Source: JAKFEW01 sp036675505
GTDB lineage: Bacteria; Cyanobacteriota; Sericytochromatia; S15B-MN24; JAQBPE01
Assembly: GCA_036675505.1 (NCBI GenBank)
Contig: JAKFEW010000071.1
Span: 1-47,593, forward strand
Direction: 5' to 3'
Length of the DNA stretch: 47,593 nt
Under the pieces are notes generated by a model. That model ran no database searches, was not told where the DNA came from, and saw only the letters and a program-made list of their open reading frames with translations. Positions 41,371-47,593 of the stretch are shown here, piece after piece. Positions within the stretch are counted from its first letter, which is position 1, and every line of letters begins with the position of its first letter. The position numbers and the translations under genes are program-made.

Positions 41371-42105
41371 TCAATCCGCGAAGTAGTAACCGCGCTTGCC
41401 CATCGTCTTGATCCACTTCGGGTCCTTCGGGTCCGCTTCCAACTTGAATCGCAGGTTTCGGATGTGGGCATGGACGGCATCGACTGTCCGGGTGCGGCCG
41501 CGCGAGGCATTCAGGACGTCGTTGGCGAGTTGCGTGGCCGAGAAGACCTCGCGCGGACGCTTCATCAAGTAGAGGAGCATCGCGGTCTCGAGCCGCGAGA
41601 GGGTGAAATCACCGCGCTCGGTCGAGACCGTGAATTTCGCAGGAGCCAGCCGGAAACCTGCTGGCCCGAGTTCCGGTGCGGAGACTTCGTAGCCGGGACG
41701 GGCCAGGCGCAGGAAGGCGCGAATGCTGTACACCAGCTCGAGCGGGTCGAATGGCTTGGTGAAGTAACCATCGAAGCCGGCTTTGAATGCTTCGTACTTG
41801 TCGACGGCCAGGCCACGGGCAGTGAGCGCGACGATCGGCACGCGCTGGTATCCGGGACGCGAGCGCAATTCTCTCGCGAAATCGATGCCATCCATATCTG
41901 GAAGCCCGAGGTCAAGCAGGATCAGGTCGGGTGGCTCATCACCGAGCGCACCTCGCGCGGAGCGGGCGTCCTCATGGGCAACTACATCGAACCCGGCGTT
42001 CTCGAGCAAGAAGGTGACGAGGCGACGGATGCCGGGGTCATCTTCGACGATCATGATGAAAGCATCCACGGGGTTGGCTCCAGGTTGGTTTGTCAGCGTC
42101 GACAT
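41371..42105 (-). CDS. OmpR-family response regulator
   Basis: 244 residues from ATG 42105 (MSTLTNQPGA). The receiver domain (about 15-130) has acidic EDD at 21-23, phospho-acceptor Asp65 (LILLDLGLP), Thr95 and Lys117 (TKPF). The C-terminal winged helix (about 145-243) has FTLSRLETAMLLYLM, then TVDAVHAHIRNLRFKLE and TMGKRGYYF, typical of the OmpR DNA-binding domain. It is a transcription factor without a kinase gene next to it. It is divergent from the CBS gene. Confidence 0.95.
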   Translation of the reverse strand: MSTLTNQPGANPVDAFIMIVEDDPGIRRLVTFLLENAGFDVVAHEDARSARGALGDEPPDLILLDLGLPDMDGIDFARELRSRPGYQRVPIVALTARGLAVDKYEAFKAGFDGYFTKPFDPLELVYSIRAFLRLARPGYEVSAPELGPAGFRLAPAKFTVSTERGDFTLSRLETAMLLYLMKRPREVFSATQLANDVLNASRGRTRTVDAVHAHIRNLRFKLEADPKDPKWIKTMGKRGYYFAD

Positions 42106-42209
42106 AGACTTACCCGACAAATGTGGGGAGGCAGCGAACGTTGTGAACGATGGCGTCCTTTTGTATCGTAATCGGGGACGCCTCCGTCCCCAAACCGAGG
42201 ATTGGAGAG

Positions 42210-42650
42210 ATGACACGTATTTGTGACGTAATGACGCCGAACCCGATCACGTGTGGTTCCGACGCGACCCTCCAAGAAATCGCCCAGAAGATGTTGGATG
42301 AGGACACCGGCTTCATCCCGCTCGTGGAAAACGGTTGCGTCTGCGGCGTGATCACCGATCGCGACATCGCCGTGCGGGCGACCGCCCAGGGCGTCGATCC
42401 CACGACGACCAAGGCGATCGACTTCGCGACCTGTGGCGTGATCTGCGTGCTGCTGAGTGCGGATGTCGACGAAGCGATCAAGGTCATGGAACGAGCGAAG
42501 ATCCGCCGCCTGCTGGTGGTGGACGGCAACCGCCCGGTCGGCGTGGTGTCGCTCGGCGACCTGGCCGAGTGCACGCCCAAGCAGGCGGAGGAGGTCCTGG
42601 TCGAGGTCTCGCGCTCGCCCAGGACCCTGGCCCACGCGACCCGGATGTAG
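42210..42650 (+). CDS. CBS-domain pair protein
   Basis: 146 residues with two CBS domains (about 5-60 and 70-125): ICDVMTPNPITCGSDATLQEIA, then GVITDRDIAV, and VLLSADVDEAIKVMERAKIRRLLVVD, then GVVSLGDLAE. CBS pairs bind adenosine nucleotides and act as energy-state sensors. No catalytic domain is attached. ATG 42210 chosen for family start; an upstream ATG at 42150 would add 20 residues. GAGG is about 10 bases upstream. Confidence 0.92.
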   Translation: MTRICDVMTPNPITCGSDATLQEIAQKMLDEDTGFIPLVENGCVCGVITDRDIAVRATAQGVDPTTTKAIDFATCGVICVLLSADVDEAIKVMERAKIRRLLVVDGNRPVGVVSLGDLAECTPKQAEEVLVEVSRSPRTLAHATRM

Positions 42651-42770
42651 GGGGCCAGACAACTCATTACCTTCGCTTCAACCAAGCTTGAAGACGTCTT
42701 GGCTGGCCGGCTCGCACAGGCGCCGATAAGGCCTCATCCGCGGGGCGGATGCGTGGTGAGGAGACGTCGA

Positions 42771-43526
42771 ATGTATTTCCCCCAGATTGCCAGCTCGCTC
42801 ATGGGCCTGTTCCGCGGCGGTGCGCGCGAAATCGCGCACGGCAAGGCTGCCCAGGTCGGGCGCGGGGCCGTCTCCCGCGGCCTCGGCCAAGACACGGCCG
42901 CGGTCTCGAAGGCGGCCAGGGCGGCGATGCGGCGCGGGACGACTGCGGGCGAGGTGACCGTGAAGGATGGCCTGCGGAAGGTCGCGATCCACCCGCTCGG
43001 CAAGGAAGGCTCGTACGTGCGCAAGGTGCACGTGACAGGCGCCGATCGCCACCGCGTGATCGCGGCGCTGCCGGGCCCTGCGACCGGCCCGAACGGCTTC
43101 GCGCCGAACATGGTCACCGTGACGCCGGTGGAACAACAGTTCCGGGCCGATCGGACGACGCGCGCGGACAAGATGCGCCTGCCCCACCTGCCCGAATCGA
43201 TGGGCGCCACGGTGGAAGGGCGGCCGACCGCCGACGGCATGGCGTTCAAGATGCACGACGGCCTCACGTCGGGCGAGTTCACCCTCAAAGTGAGCCCGGA
43301 GCGCCGCCTGGCGGATGGCACGACCGAGGTGATCGTGACGGAGGCCGGCCGCTTCTCGCTGATGCGCGAACAGCCGAAATCGCTGTGGGGGGTGCCCGGC
43401 TACCTGTTCAGCCACCTCACGCCGATGGGCTGGCTGATGCAGGCGGCCGGCGGCGCCGCCGTTTCCGACGCCCACATCGGCCTGTTCGAGCTCGCGGCCG
43501 TCCTGCGCAAGCGCCTCAATCATTAA
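42771..43526 (+). CDS. Hypothetical protein, first gene of an unknown four-gene cluster
   Basis: 251 residues from ATG 42771 (GAGGAG 8 bases upstream). Starts MYFPQIASSLMGLFRGGA, an amphipathic helix with no classical signal peptide. The middle contains TADGMAFKMHDGLTSGEFTLKVS and a beta-rich region; near the C-terminus SLWGVPGYLFSHLTPMGWLMQAAGGAAVS is hydrophobic and may touch a membrane. I do not recognise the family. It is followed by three more genes on the same strand with small gaps. Confidence 0.65.
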   Translation: MYFPQIASSLMGLFRGGAREIAHGKAAQVGRGAVSRGLGQDTAAVSKAARAAMRRGTTAGEVTVKDGLRKVAIHPLGKEGSYVRKVHVTGADRHRVIAALPGPATGPNGFAPNMVTVTPVEQQFRADRTTRADKMRLPHLPESMGATVEGRPTADGMAFKMHDGLTSGEFTLKVSPERRLADGTTEVIVTEAGRFSLMREQPKSLWGVPGYLFSHLTPMGWLMQAAGGAAVSDAHIGLFELAAVLRKRLNH

Positions 43527-43644
43527 CTCGCCGGCGGTGATTGTTGGGGTTTCATCAAAACTCGATGAAATCACGCAACGTCATCGGCGGCTCGCGGGAA
43601 AGTAGCCTTCGACGACACGTTGGATTGTCGGGAGGATCTTCGCC

Positions 43645-44625
43645 ATGGCCGATATGCCGATCACCCCAAACCGAGGCACCGCGCCGCTGCAGACGCCAAA
43701 CGGCTCTGGCCGCCTGGATCTGGCCGGCCCGCCGGAGCCGCCCGCGGCGCCTGCGGGCGGCGAAACGCCCCAGGTCGACGGCGGCTCGCCTGCGCCGGCA
43801 CGCGATGCGATGGCGTTGTCCGGCAAGCCCGGCACGAGCCGGCTCACGCTCCCCTCGCTCAGCACGGTCGGCGACGTGGCCGCCCGAGGCGCCCGCGCCG
43901 CCGAAGCGCTGGCCAATCCGGAGGCCCTGCAGGGCCTGACCGACAGCGCTCAGGGCATGGTGGACATGGTGAGTGGCGCGGGTGACACGGCCAACGGCCT
44001 CTCCGAGACCTTCAGGAACGCGGCGTCCCAGACCGTCAAGGTGGCCGAACGGCTCAACGAGACGATCGGCGAGGGCACGCGGGCCGGCAACGCGATGATG
44101 ATCGGCGGCGGCACGCTCGGCGTGGTGGGCGGCGGCGCCCAGGTGGCCGGCGGCGTCGGCAAGCTGAACGACGGCGATGCCACGAACGACACCGAGGGCG
44201 CGTTGGAGGTGGCGCAGGGTGCGCTCCGGATGGGCGAAGGCGGCGGCATGGTGTTCGCCACCGCGGCCGCGAACAGCACGCGCTTCGCGAGCGCCGCGAC
44301 GACGGTCGGCGGCAAGGTGGTGCCGGTGCTCGGCGCCGCGGCCGGCGCCGTCCAGTTCACCAACGCGATCATGAAGGACCCGGCCGACATCAAGTCGGCG
44401 ACCACCGGGGCCATGACCGCGATCGGCAGCGCCGCGATGCTCTTCCCGCCGGCGGGCACGGCCATCGGCGGCGTGATGGTGGCGACCGCCGCCGTGATCG
44501 ACAACTGGGATACCATCAGCTCGGCCGCGGGCACCGCGGCGACGGCCGTCGGCGACGCGGCGGGTGCTGTGGGCAACGCGGCGAGTAACGCGGCCAAGAC
44601 GGTCGCGGGTTGGTTCGGATGGTGA
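43645..44625 (+). CDS. Glycine-zipper hydrophobic protein of unknown function
   Basis: 326 residues from ATG 43645 (GGGAGGA upstream). Residues 1-75 are Pro/Gly/Ser-rich and disordered. From 80 to 155 it is helical. Residues about 150-325 hold several Gly/Ala-rich hydrophobic segments (AMMIGGGTLGVVGGGAQVAG; VVPVLGAAAGAVQF; AIGSAAMLFPPAGTAIGGVM; VGDAAGAVGNAASNAA) with GxxxG spacing, as in membrane-inserting or pore-forming proteins. No signal peptide is present. Translocator or effector of a specialised secretion system is a possibility that sequence alone does not prove. Confidence 0.65.
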   Translation: MADMPITPNRGTAPLQTPNGSGRLDLAGPPEPPAAPAGGETPQVDGGSPAPARDAMALSGKPGTSRLTLPSLSTVGDVAARGARAAEALANPEALQGLTDSAQGMVDMVSGAGDTANGLSETFRNAASQTVKVAERLNETIGEGTRAGNAMMIGGGTLGVVGGGAQVAGGVGKLNDGDATNDTEGALEVAQGALRMGEGGGMVFATAAANSTRFASAATTVGGKVVPVLGAAAGAVQFTNAIMKDPADIKSATTGAMTAIGSAAMLFPPAGTAIGGVMVATAAVIDNWDTISSAAGTAATAVGDAAGAVGNAASNAAKTVAGWFGW

Positions 44626-44630
44626 GGACG

Positions 44631-44939
44631 ATGGAAAGCACGCTCGAACGCACGAAATTCCTGGCGTTGATCACCGAGTGGGGGCATTCCAGCTCCACCG
44701 AGATGGTCGAGAAGGTGCTCGGGGAGATGGGTTGGTCCGACAAGCAGGCCTTCACGAAAGGCGACGTCGTGACGGTGCTCGACGCCGTGACCGCCTACGC
44801 CCAGGAGCAAATCCAGACCGATCCCGCGGCGGTGGCGGGTGCCACGGACGCGCAGCGGGCCCACCTCGTGGGCCTCATCGACGCCGTGCGGCAGAACGCC
44901 GTGCCGCTGCTGCAGCAGCAAATCGCCGACGAGGGCTGA
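44631..44939 (+). CDS. Small helical protein of unknown function
   Basis: 102 residues starting MESTLERTKFLALITEWG at ATG 44631 (GTGAGGACG upstream, 5 bases after the preceding stop). All-helical, acidic, no Cys, no signal peptide. Contains ALITEWGHSSSTEMVEKVLGEMGW and a C-terminal helix VPLLQQQIADEG. It could be a chaperone or adaptor for its neighbours; size and charge would suit that, but nothing shows it directly. Confidence 0.65.
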   Translation: MESTLERTKFLALITEWGHSSSTEMVEKVLGEMGWSDKQAFTKGDVVTVLDAVTAYAQEQIQTDPAAVAGATDAQRAHLVGLIDAVRQNAVPLLQQQIADEG

Positions 44940-44947
44940 GCACGCCC

Positions 44948-46369
44948 ATGACGATCGGTGGTCCCGGCGCCCCGCCCCCCGGCGTTCCCGGCCCGGTGCC
45001 GGCGCCCCCCGCGCCCGTGGCGCCGCCTCCGCCTCCGCCACCTCCGCCGCCCCCGCCGCCTCCGGCCGGGGTGGCCGCGGACCGCGCGGCCCTCGGGGCG
45101 GACCGTCCCGGCTGGCCACCGTCGCCGGGGGCCGCGGACGACGACTGGCCCACCTACGGGGCGCTCTTCGGCCAGGACGCGTATGTGAAGGACCCGGGCG
45201 ATCGCCGCCTCGTCGACCTCGTGGCCGCCGCGATGGAGGCCGCGCCGGAGCTGCGCCGCCCGCCGCTGGGCCCGGCCGTGGCCGCCGGCCGCATCGACAC
45301 GGCGACCGTGAAGGCGCTCCAGACCCTGCTCGCCGAGCGTGGGCTGGATCTGGGACCGGCCGGCGTGGATGGGAAGTTCGGGCCGAAGACGCATGCCGCG
45401 CTGCTCGCGCTGCTGGAGGGCGCGGAGCCGGGCCCGGCTGAGCCGTCCAGCGGCCCCGGCCCCGGGCCAGGCCCGGTCACGCCGCCGACGCCCGCACCGT
45501 CGCCCGGTCCTGCCCCAACACCCGGTCCTGCCCCAACACCTGGTCCGGCACCGACACCTGGACCGGCGCCCGTCCCTGGCCCCGGACCGCGCCCGATCGA
45601 TCCCACCGACCCGCTGGCAGCGTTGCCGCCGCGCCCGCCCGGGGCGGCCAGCGGCCGCGAGTTCCTCGCCCGCACCGCCCACCTCTCGCGCGCCCAGCGC
45701 GAGGAAGCCATTCTCCAGGAGGTCCTGTCGGGCAACGTGCCGGACTTCCTGCGCCAGATGCCCGAGGTGGAGGTGCGCATGCGCACCAAGGACGGCCGCG
45801 AGGTGGTCGGGCGCGTGAAGGTGCTGCCGGATTACCTCGCGATCGGCTCGGACGCGGACCACGTGCGCATCCCGATGAGCCCGATCACCGCCCAGCGCAT
45901 CGCCGATGCCCTGGGCTGCGGGCTGCCGACGCGCAAGCTGGTGGACGACGTCTACAAGCAGGCCGAGACCAGGCTCCCGCCCAAGCCGCTGCCCGCCGGG
46001 CCGCAGATGATGTCGAACGACTACTACCGGCGCCACGCCGACGCGGTCGACGCCCAGCTCGGCGGGCGGCCGCCGGCGGGCCTGGTGGCCGGCGACAAGA
46101 AGGACATCGTCGTGAGCAACCAGCTGGCCGCGCACCCGGGCCGGGTCGCGATTTACGGCTGGCACCAGGCGAACGGCAAGCCGATCCAGGGCTTGAGCAC
46201 CGTGCATGAGGCGTCGTACGCGGACTACAGCCACGGCGTGCGGCTGGTGGCCGGGACGATGCTGGTGGACGGGCGCCCGATGGCGGTGGCCGACGTGATG
46301 GCGGATCCGGAGCTCTCGAAGCTGCTGAGCGACGAGGGCCCGATCCGGCAGGCGCGCTACAATACTTAG
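44948..46369 (+). CDS. Peptidoglycan-binding protein with polyproline and PGP repeats
   Basis: 473 residues from ATG 44948, 8 bases after the preceding stop. Residues 8-40 are nearly all Pro, with 14 consecutive prolines. Residues about 115-158 fit a peptidoglycan-binding domain type 1 (IDTATVKALQTLLAERG, then VDGKFGPKTHAALLALL). A PGPAPT repeat tract follows (about 165-220). The C-terminal 250 residues are a folded domain with YYRRHADAVDAQL, RVAIYGWHQANGKPIQGLSTVHEASYADYSHGVRLVAG split by short gaps; the Tyr-Ala-Asp-Tyr-Ser-His-Gly core looks like an enzyme site, but I do not know its activity. It has no recognisable signal peptide. Confidence 0.72.
   Translation: MTIGGPGAPPPGVPGPVPAPPAPVAPPPPPPPPPPPPPPAGVAADRAALGADRPGWPPSPGAADDDWPTYGALFGQDAYVKDPGDRRLVDLVAAAMEAAPELRRPPLGPAVAAGRIDTATVKALQTLLAERGLDLGPAGVDGKFGPKTHAALLALLEGAEPGPAEPSSGPGPGPGPVTPPTPAPSPGPAPTPGPAPTPGPAPTPGPAPVPGPGPRPIDPTDPLAALPPRPPGAASGREFLARTAHLSRAQREEAILQEVLSGNVPDFLRQMPEVEVRMRTKDGREVVGRVKVLPDYLAIGSDADHVRIPMSPITAQRIADALGCGLPTRKLVDDVYKQAETRLPPKPLPAGPQMMSNDYYRRHADAVDAQLGGRPPAGLVAGDKKDIVVSNQLAAHPGRVAIYGWHQANGKPIQGLSTVHEASYADYSHGVRLVAGTMLVDGRPMAVADVMADPELSKLLSDEGPIRQARYNT
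45503..45574 (+). repeat. 18-base in-frame tandem repeat
   Basis: Four units beginning CCCGGTCCTGCCCCAACA at 45503, 45521, 45539 and 45557; the first two are identical, the others diverge at third positions. They encode PGPAPT. Non-identical codons point to an old tract. Confidence 0.85.
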
Positions 46370-46452
46370 TCAGGTGCTCTCGTTGCAGCAACCCCGGCAC
46401 CCTTTTGCTCCCTGGGTGGGTTCGTGGGGGAGCTGGAAAGAGGGGAAGGGTT

Positions 46453-47592
46453 TTACCTCGATCTGGCCATGCACGCCCCCAGCAGCTCGCCCATGCGGGC
46501 GAGCGTGACGAGGGCGGCGGCGTCGGGCTCGGTGGTGGTGCGGGCGTCGGTGTAGAGCACGCCGAAGCGGGCGTCGCCATGGCGAATCGGCGCGGCGGCG
46601 ATCGCCCGCAAATCCAGCGCCATCACGCTCTTCGCGGCCTGCAAGTCCTCGTCCGACTGGGCGTCCATCACGTGCACCGGCTCGCCGGCATCCCAGACCC
46701 AGCGCGCGGCCGTGCCGCTGGGCAGGCGATCGCCCGGCGCGAGGTCGCGGCCGCCCGGCCCCACCGCCGCGACGCACGTCAGGTCCGGTCCGAGCAGCAC
46801 GAGCGCCCGCTCGGCACCGAGCCTGCGCCGTGCCGCGACCGCCACGGCGCGCCCGGCGGCGCCCGGGTCCTGCTCGCCGGCCAGCGCGGTGGCGACGTCG
46901 AGCAAGACCTCGAGGTCGGTGGCCTGGCTGCCGGTCAACGCCTCGGCGCGCGCCGCCGCGACCATCGCCGCCGTGTGGGAGGCCAGCGCCCGCACGGACT
47001 CGCGCTCGGCCGGGCCGAAGCGCGGGTTCACCCGGCGGCTGTCGGCCAGCACCACGCCGATCGTCCGCTCGCCGTCGAAGAGCGGCACGCCGAGGGCCGA
47101 ACGCAGCGCGAGCGCCTGGACGCTGGCCGCGCCGCCCAGCTCGGCGTCGGCGCCGACGTCCTCGACCCAGAGCGGCTCATCGCTCCAGAGCGCCTTGAAG
47201 GCCAGCGACGAGCTGAAGGCGTCGGTGTCGCGCGGATCCATGCCCCAGAACGACTGGTCGGTCAGCTTGAGCCCGTCGTAAAGCAACAGGAACGCGCGGT
47301 CGGCCTCGGCGAGCTCGGCGAAGCCCGCGAGCGCCCGCGCCATCACCTCCGAGAGCCCGCGCGCGGCGGTGACGTCCGCGATCAGCTCGGCCAACCGGCG
47401 CAGCCGCGCGAGCGGCAAGCCGGCGCCCGGATCGATCGCGTTGAACAGCGCCGCGCGGGCGGGGTGCGCCAGGTAGATCGCGCGCGCCTCGGCGTCGAGA
47501 TCGCTCGCGAGCGACTCGAAGGCCGCGGCGGCGTCGCTCGCGCGCGCGCCGGCGGCGGCCGGGTCGGCCTCGGCCGCCGCGGCCATGGCGTC
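46453..47592 (-). CDS. Two-GAF-domain protein, N-terminus possibly outside window
   Basis: The frame is open to the right edge; ATG 47586 may be internal. The visible 377 residues hold GAF domain 1 (about 65-210: VMARALAGFAELAEADRAFLLL, then ALRSALGVPLFDGERTIGVVLAD) and GAF domain 2 (about 225-370: VALVLLGPDLTC-like segment, LDLRAIAAAPIRHGDARFGVLYTDA). It ends at CMARSR with no kinase, cyclase or DNA-binding output, so the output is upstream or absent. GAF domains bind small ligands such as cyclic nucleotides. It converges on the peptidoglycan-binding gene. Confidence 0.85.
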   Translation of the reverse strand, partial: DAMAAAAEADPAAAGARASDAAAAFESLASDLDAEARAIYLAHPARAALFNAIDPGAGLPLARLRRLAELIADVTAARGLSEVMARALAGFAELAEADRAFLLLYDGLKLTDQSFWGMDPRDTDAFSSSLAFKALWSDEPLWVEDVGADAELGGAASVQALALRSALGVPLFDGERTIGVVLADSRRVNPRFGPAERESVRALASHTAAMVAAARAEALTGSQATDLEVLLDVATALAGEQDPGAAGRAVAVAARRRLGAERALVLLGPDLTCVAAVGPGGRDLAPGDRLPSGTAARWVWDAGEPVHVMDAQSDEDLQAAKSVMALDLRAIAAAPIRHGDARFGVLYTDARTTTEPDAAALVTLARMGELLGACMARSR

Positions 47593-47593
47593 G

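Noticed and set aside
45503..45574. CRISPR-like array
   Set aside because: The 18-base units are contiguous, have no spacers and lie in frame within a coding gene.

Overview
The window reads as a chromosomal segment of a high-GC, diderm, non-photosynthetic bacterium. Outer-envelope signs are several lipobox lipoproteins and secreted proteins. Three things point towards the cyanobacterial lineage: a b6-type split cytochrome b whose four haem histidines fall at 86/100/187/202, the plastid/cyanobacterial numbering; a Ycf35/DUF1257 protein; and a secreted AMIN-domain protein. With no photosynthesis gene in sight, a Sericytochromatia-like relative of Cyanobacteriota is my best guess. That is inference and needs a marker-gene tree.

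Layout. 1-3.3 kb: two secreted proteins of unknown role, a CoA-binding protein and alanine racemase. 3.3-5 kb: cytochrome b6 followed by subunit IV fused to a c-type cytochrome, with a good sigma-70 promoter and a hairpin at the end. 5-10.6 kb: two divergent lipoproteins (one is a free-standing protease-propeptide domain), a TPR protein, a HIRAN protein, Ycf35 and AMIN. 10.7-11 kb: tRNA-Lys, tRNA-Ser and an identical second tRNA-Lys. 11-17.2 kb: purine nucleoside phosphorylase with altered base-recognition residues, an AI-2E-type transporter, an HD-GYP phosphodiesterase and an active/inactive M16 peptidase pair. 17.3-21.4 kb: one tightly overlapping operon of a stand-alone MshEN-like (putative c-di-GMP receptor) protein, CsaB, TagA/WecG, FtsE and FtsX, which links wall-polymer synthesis to septal peptidoglycan hydrolysis. 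21.5-22.1 kb: thioredoxin, tRNA-Ser and tRNA-Arg.

22.1-35.1 kb lies between two identical tRNA-Arg(ACG) genes. It starts with the 3' remnant of a group II intron that abuts a BfiI-like phospholipase-D-fold nuclease gene. That gene converges on two very large adenine-methylase-type genes. This trio is the best candidate for a little-described restriction or defence system here. Next come an orphan response regulator, a degenerate lipid-kinase-like protein, a 1237-residue Ser/Thr kinase-ATPase-TPR protein and an esterase lipoprotein.

35.3-38.1 kb: an ECF sigma factor with a TPR-like tail, its DGPF/YCII partner, a palindrome-rich gene-free stretch, and a RibD-C/DHFR-like protein. 38.2-42.7 kb: a SWIM-SNF2 helicase, an OmpR-type regulator and a CBS-pair protein. 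42.8-46.4 kb: four same-strand genes of unknown function, with a glycine-zipper hydrophobic protein and a peptidoglycan-binding, proline-repeat protein; these look like an exported or envelope module. The window ends in a two-GAF protein cut by the edge.

Gene-free stretches above 300 bases are 22173-22609 (intron remnant) and 37077-37501 (putative promoter and palindromes). All function calls come from reading motifs by eye; no database search was run.
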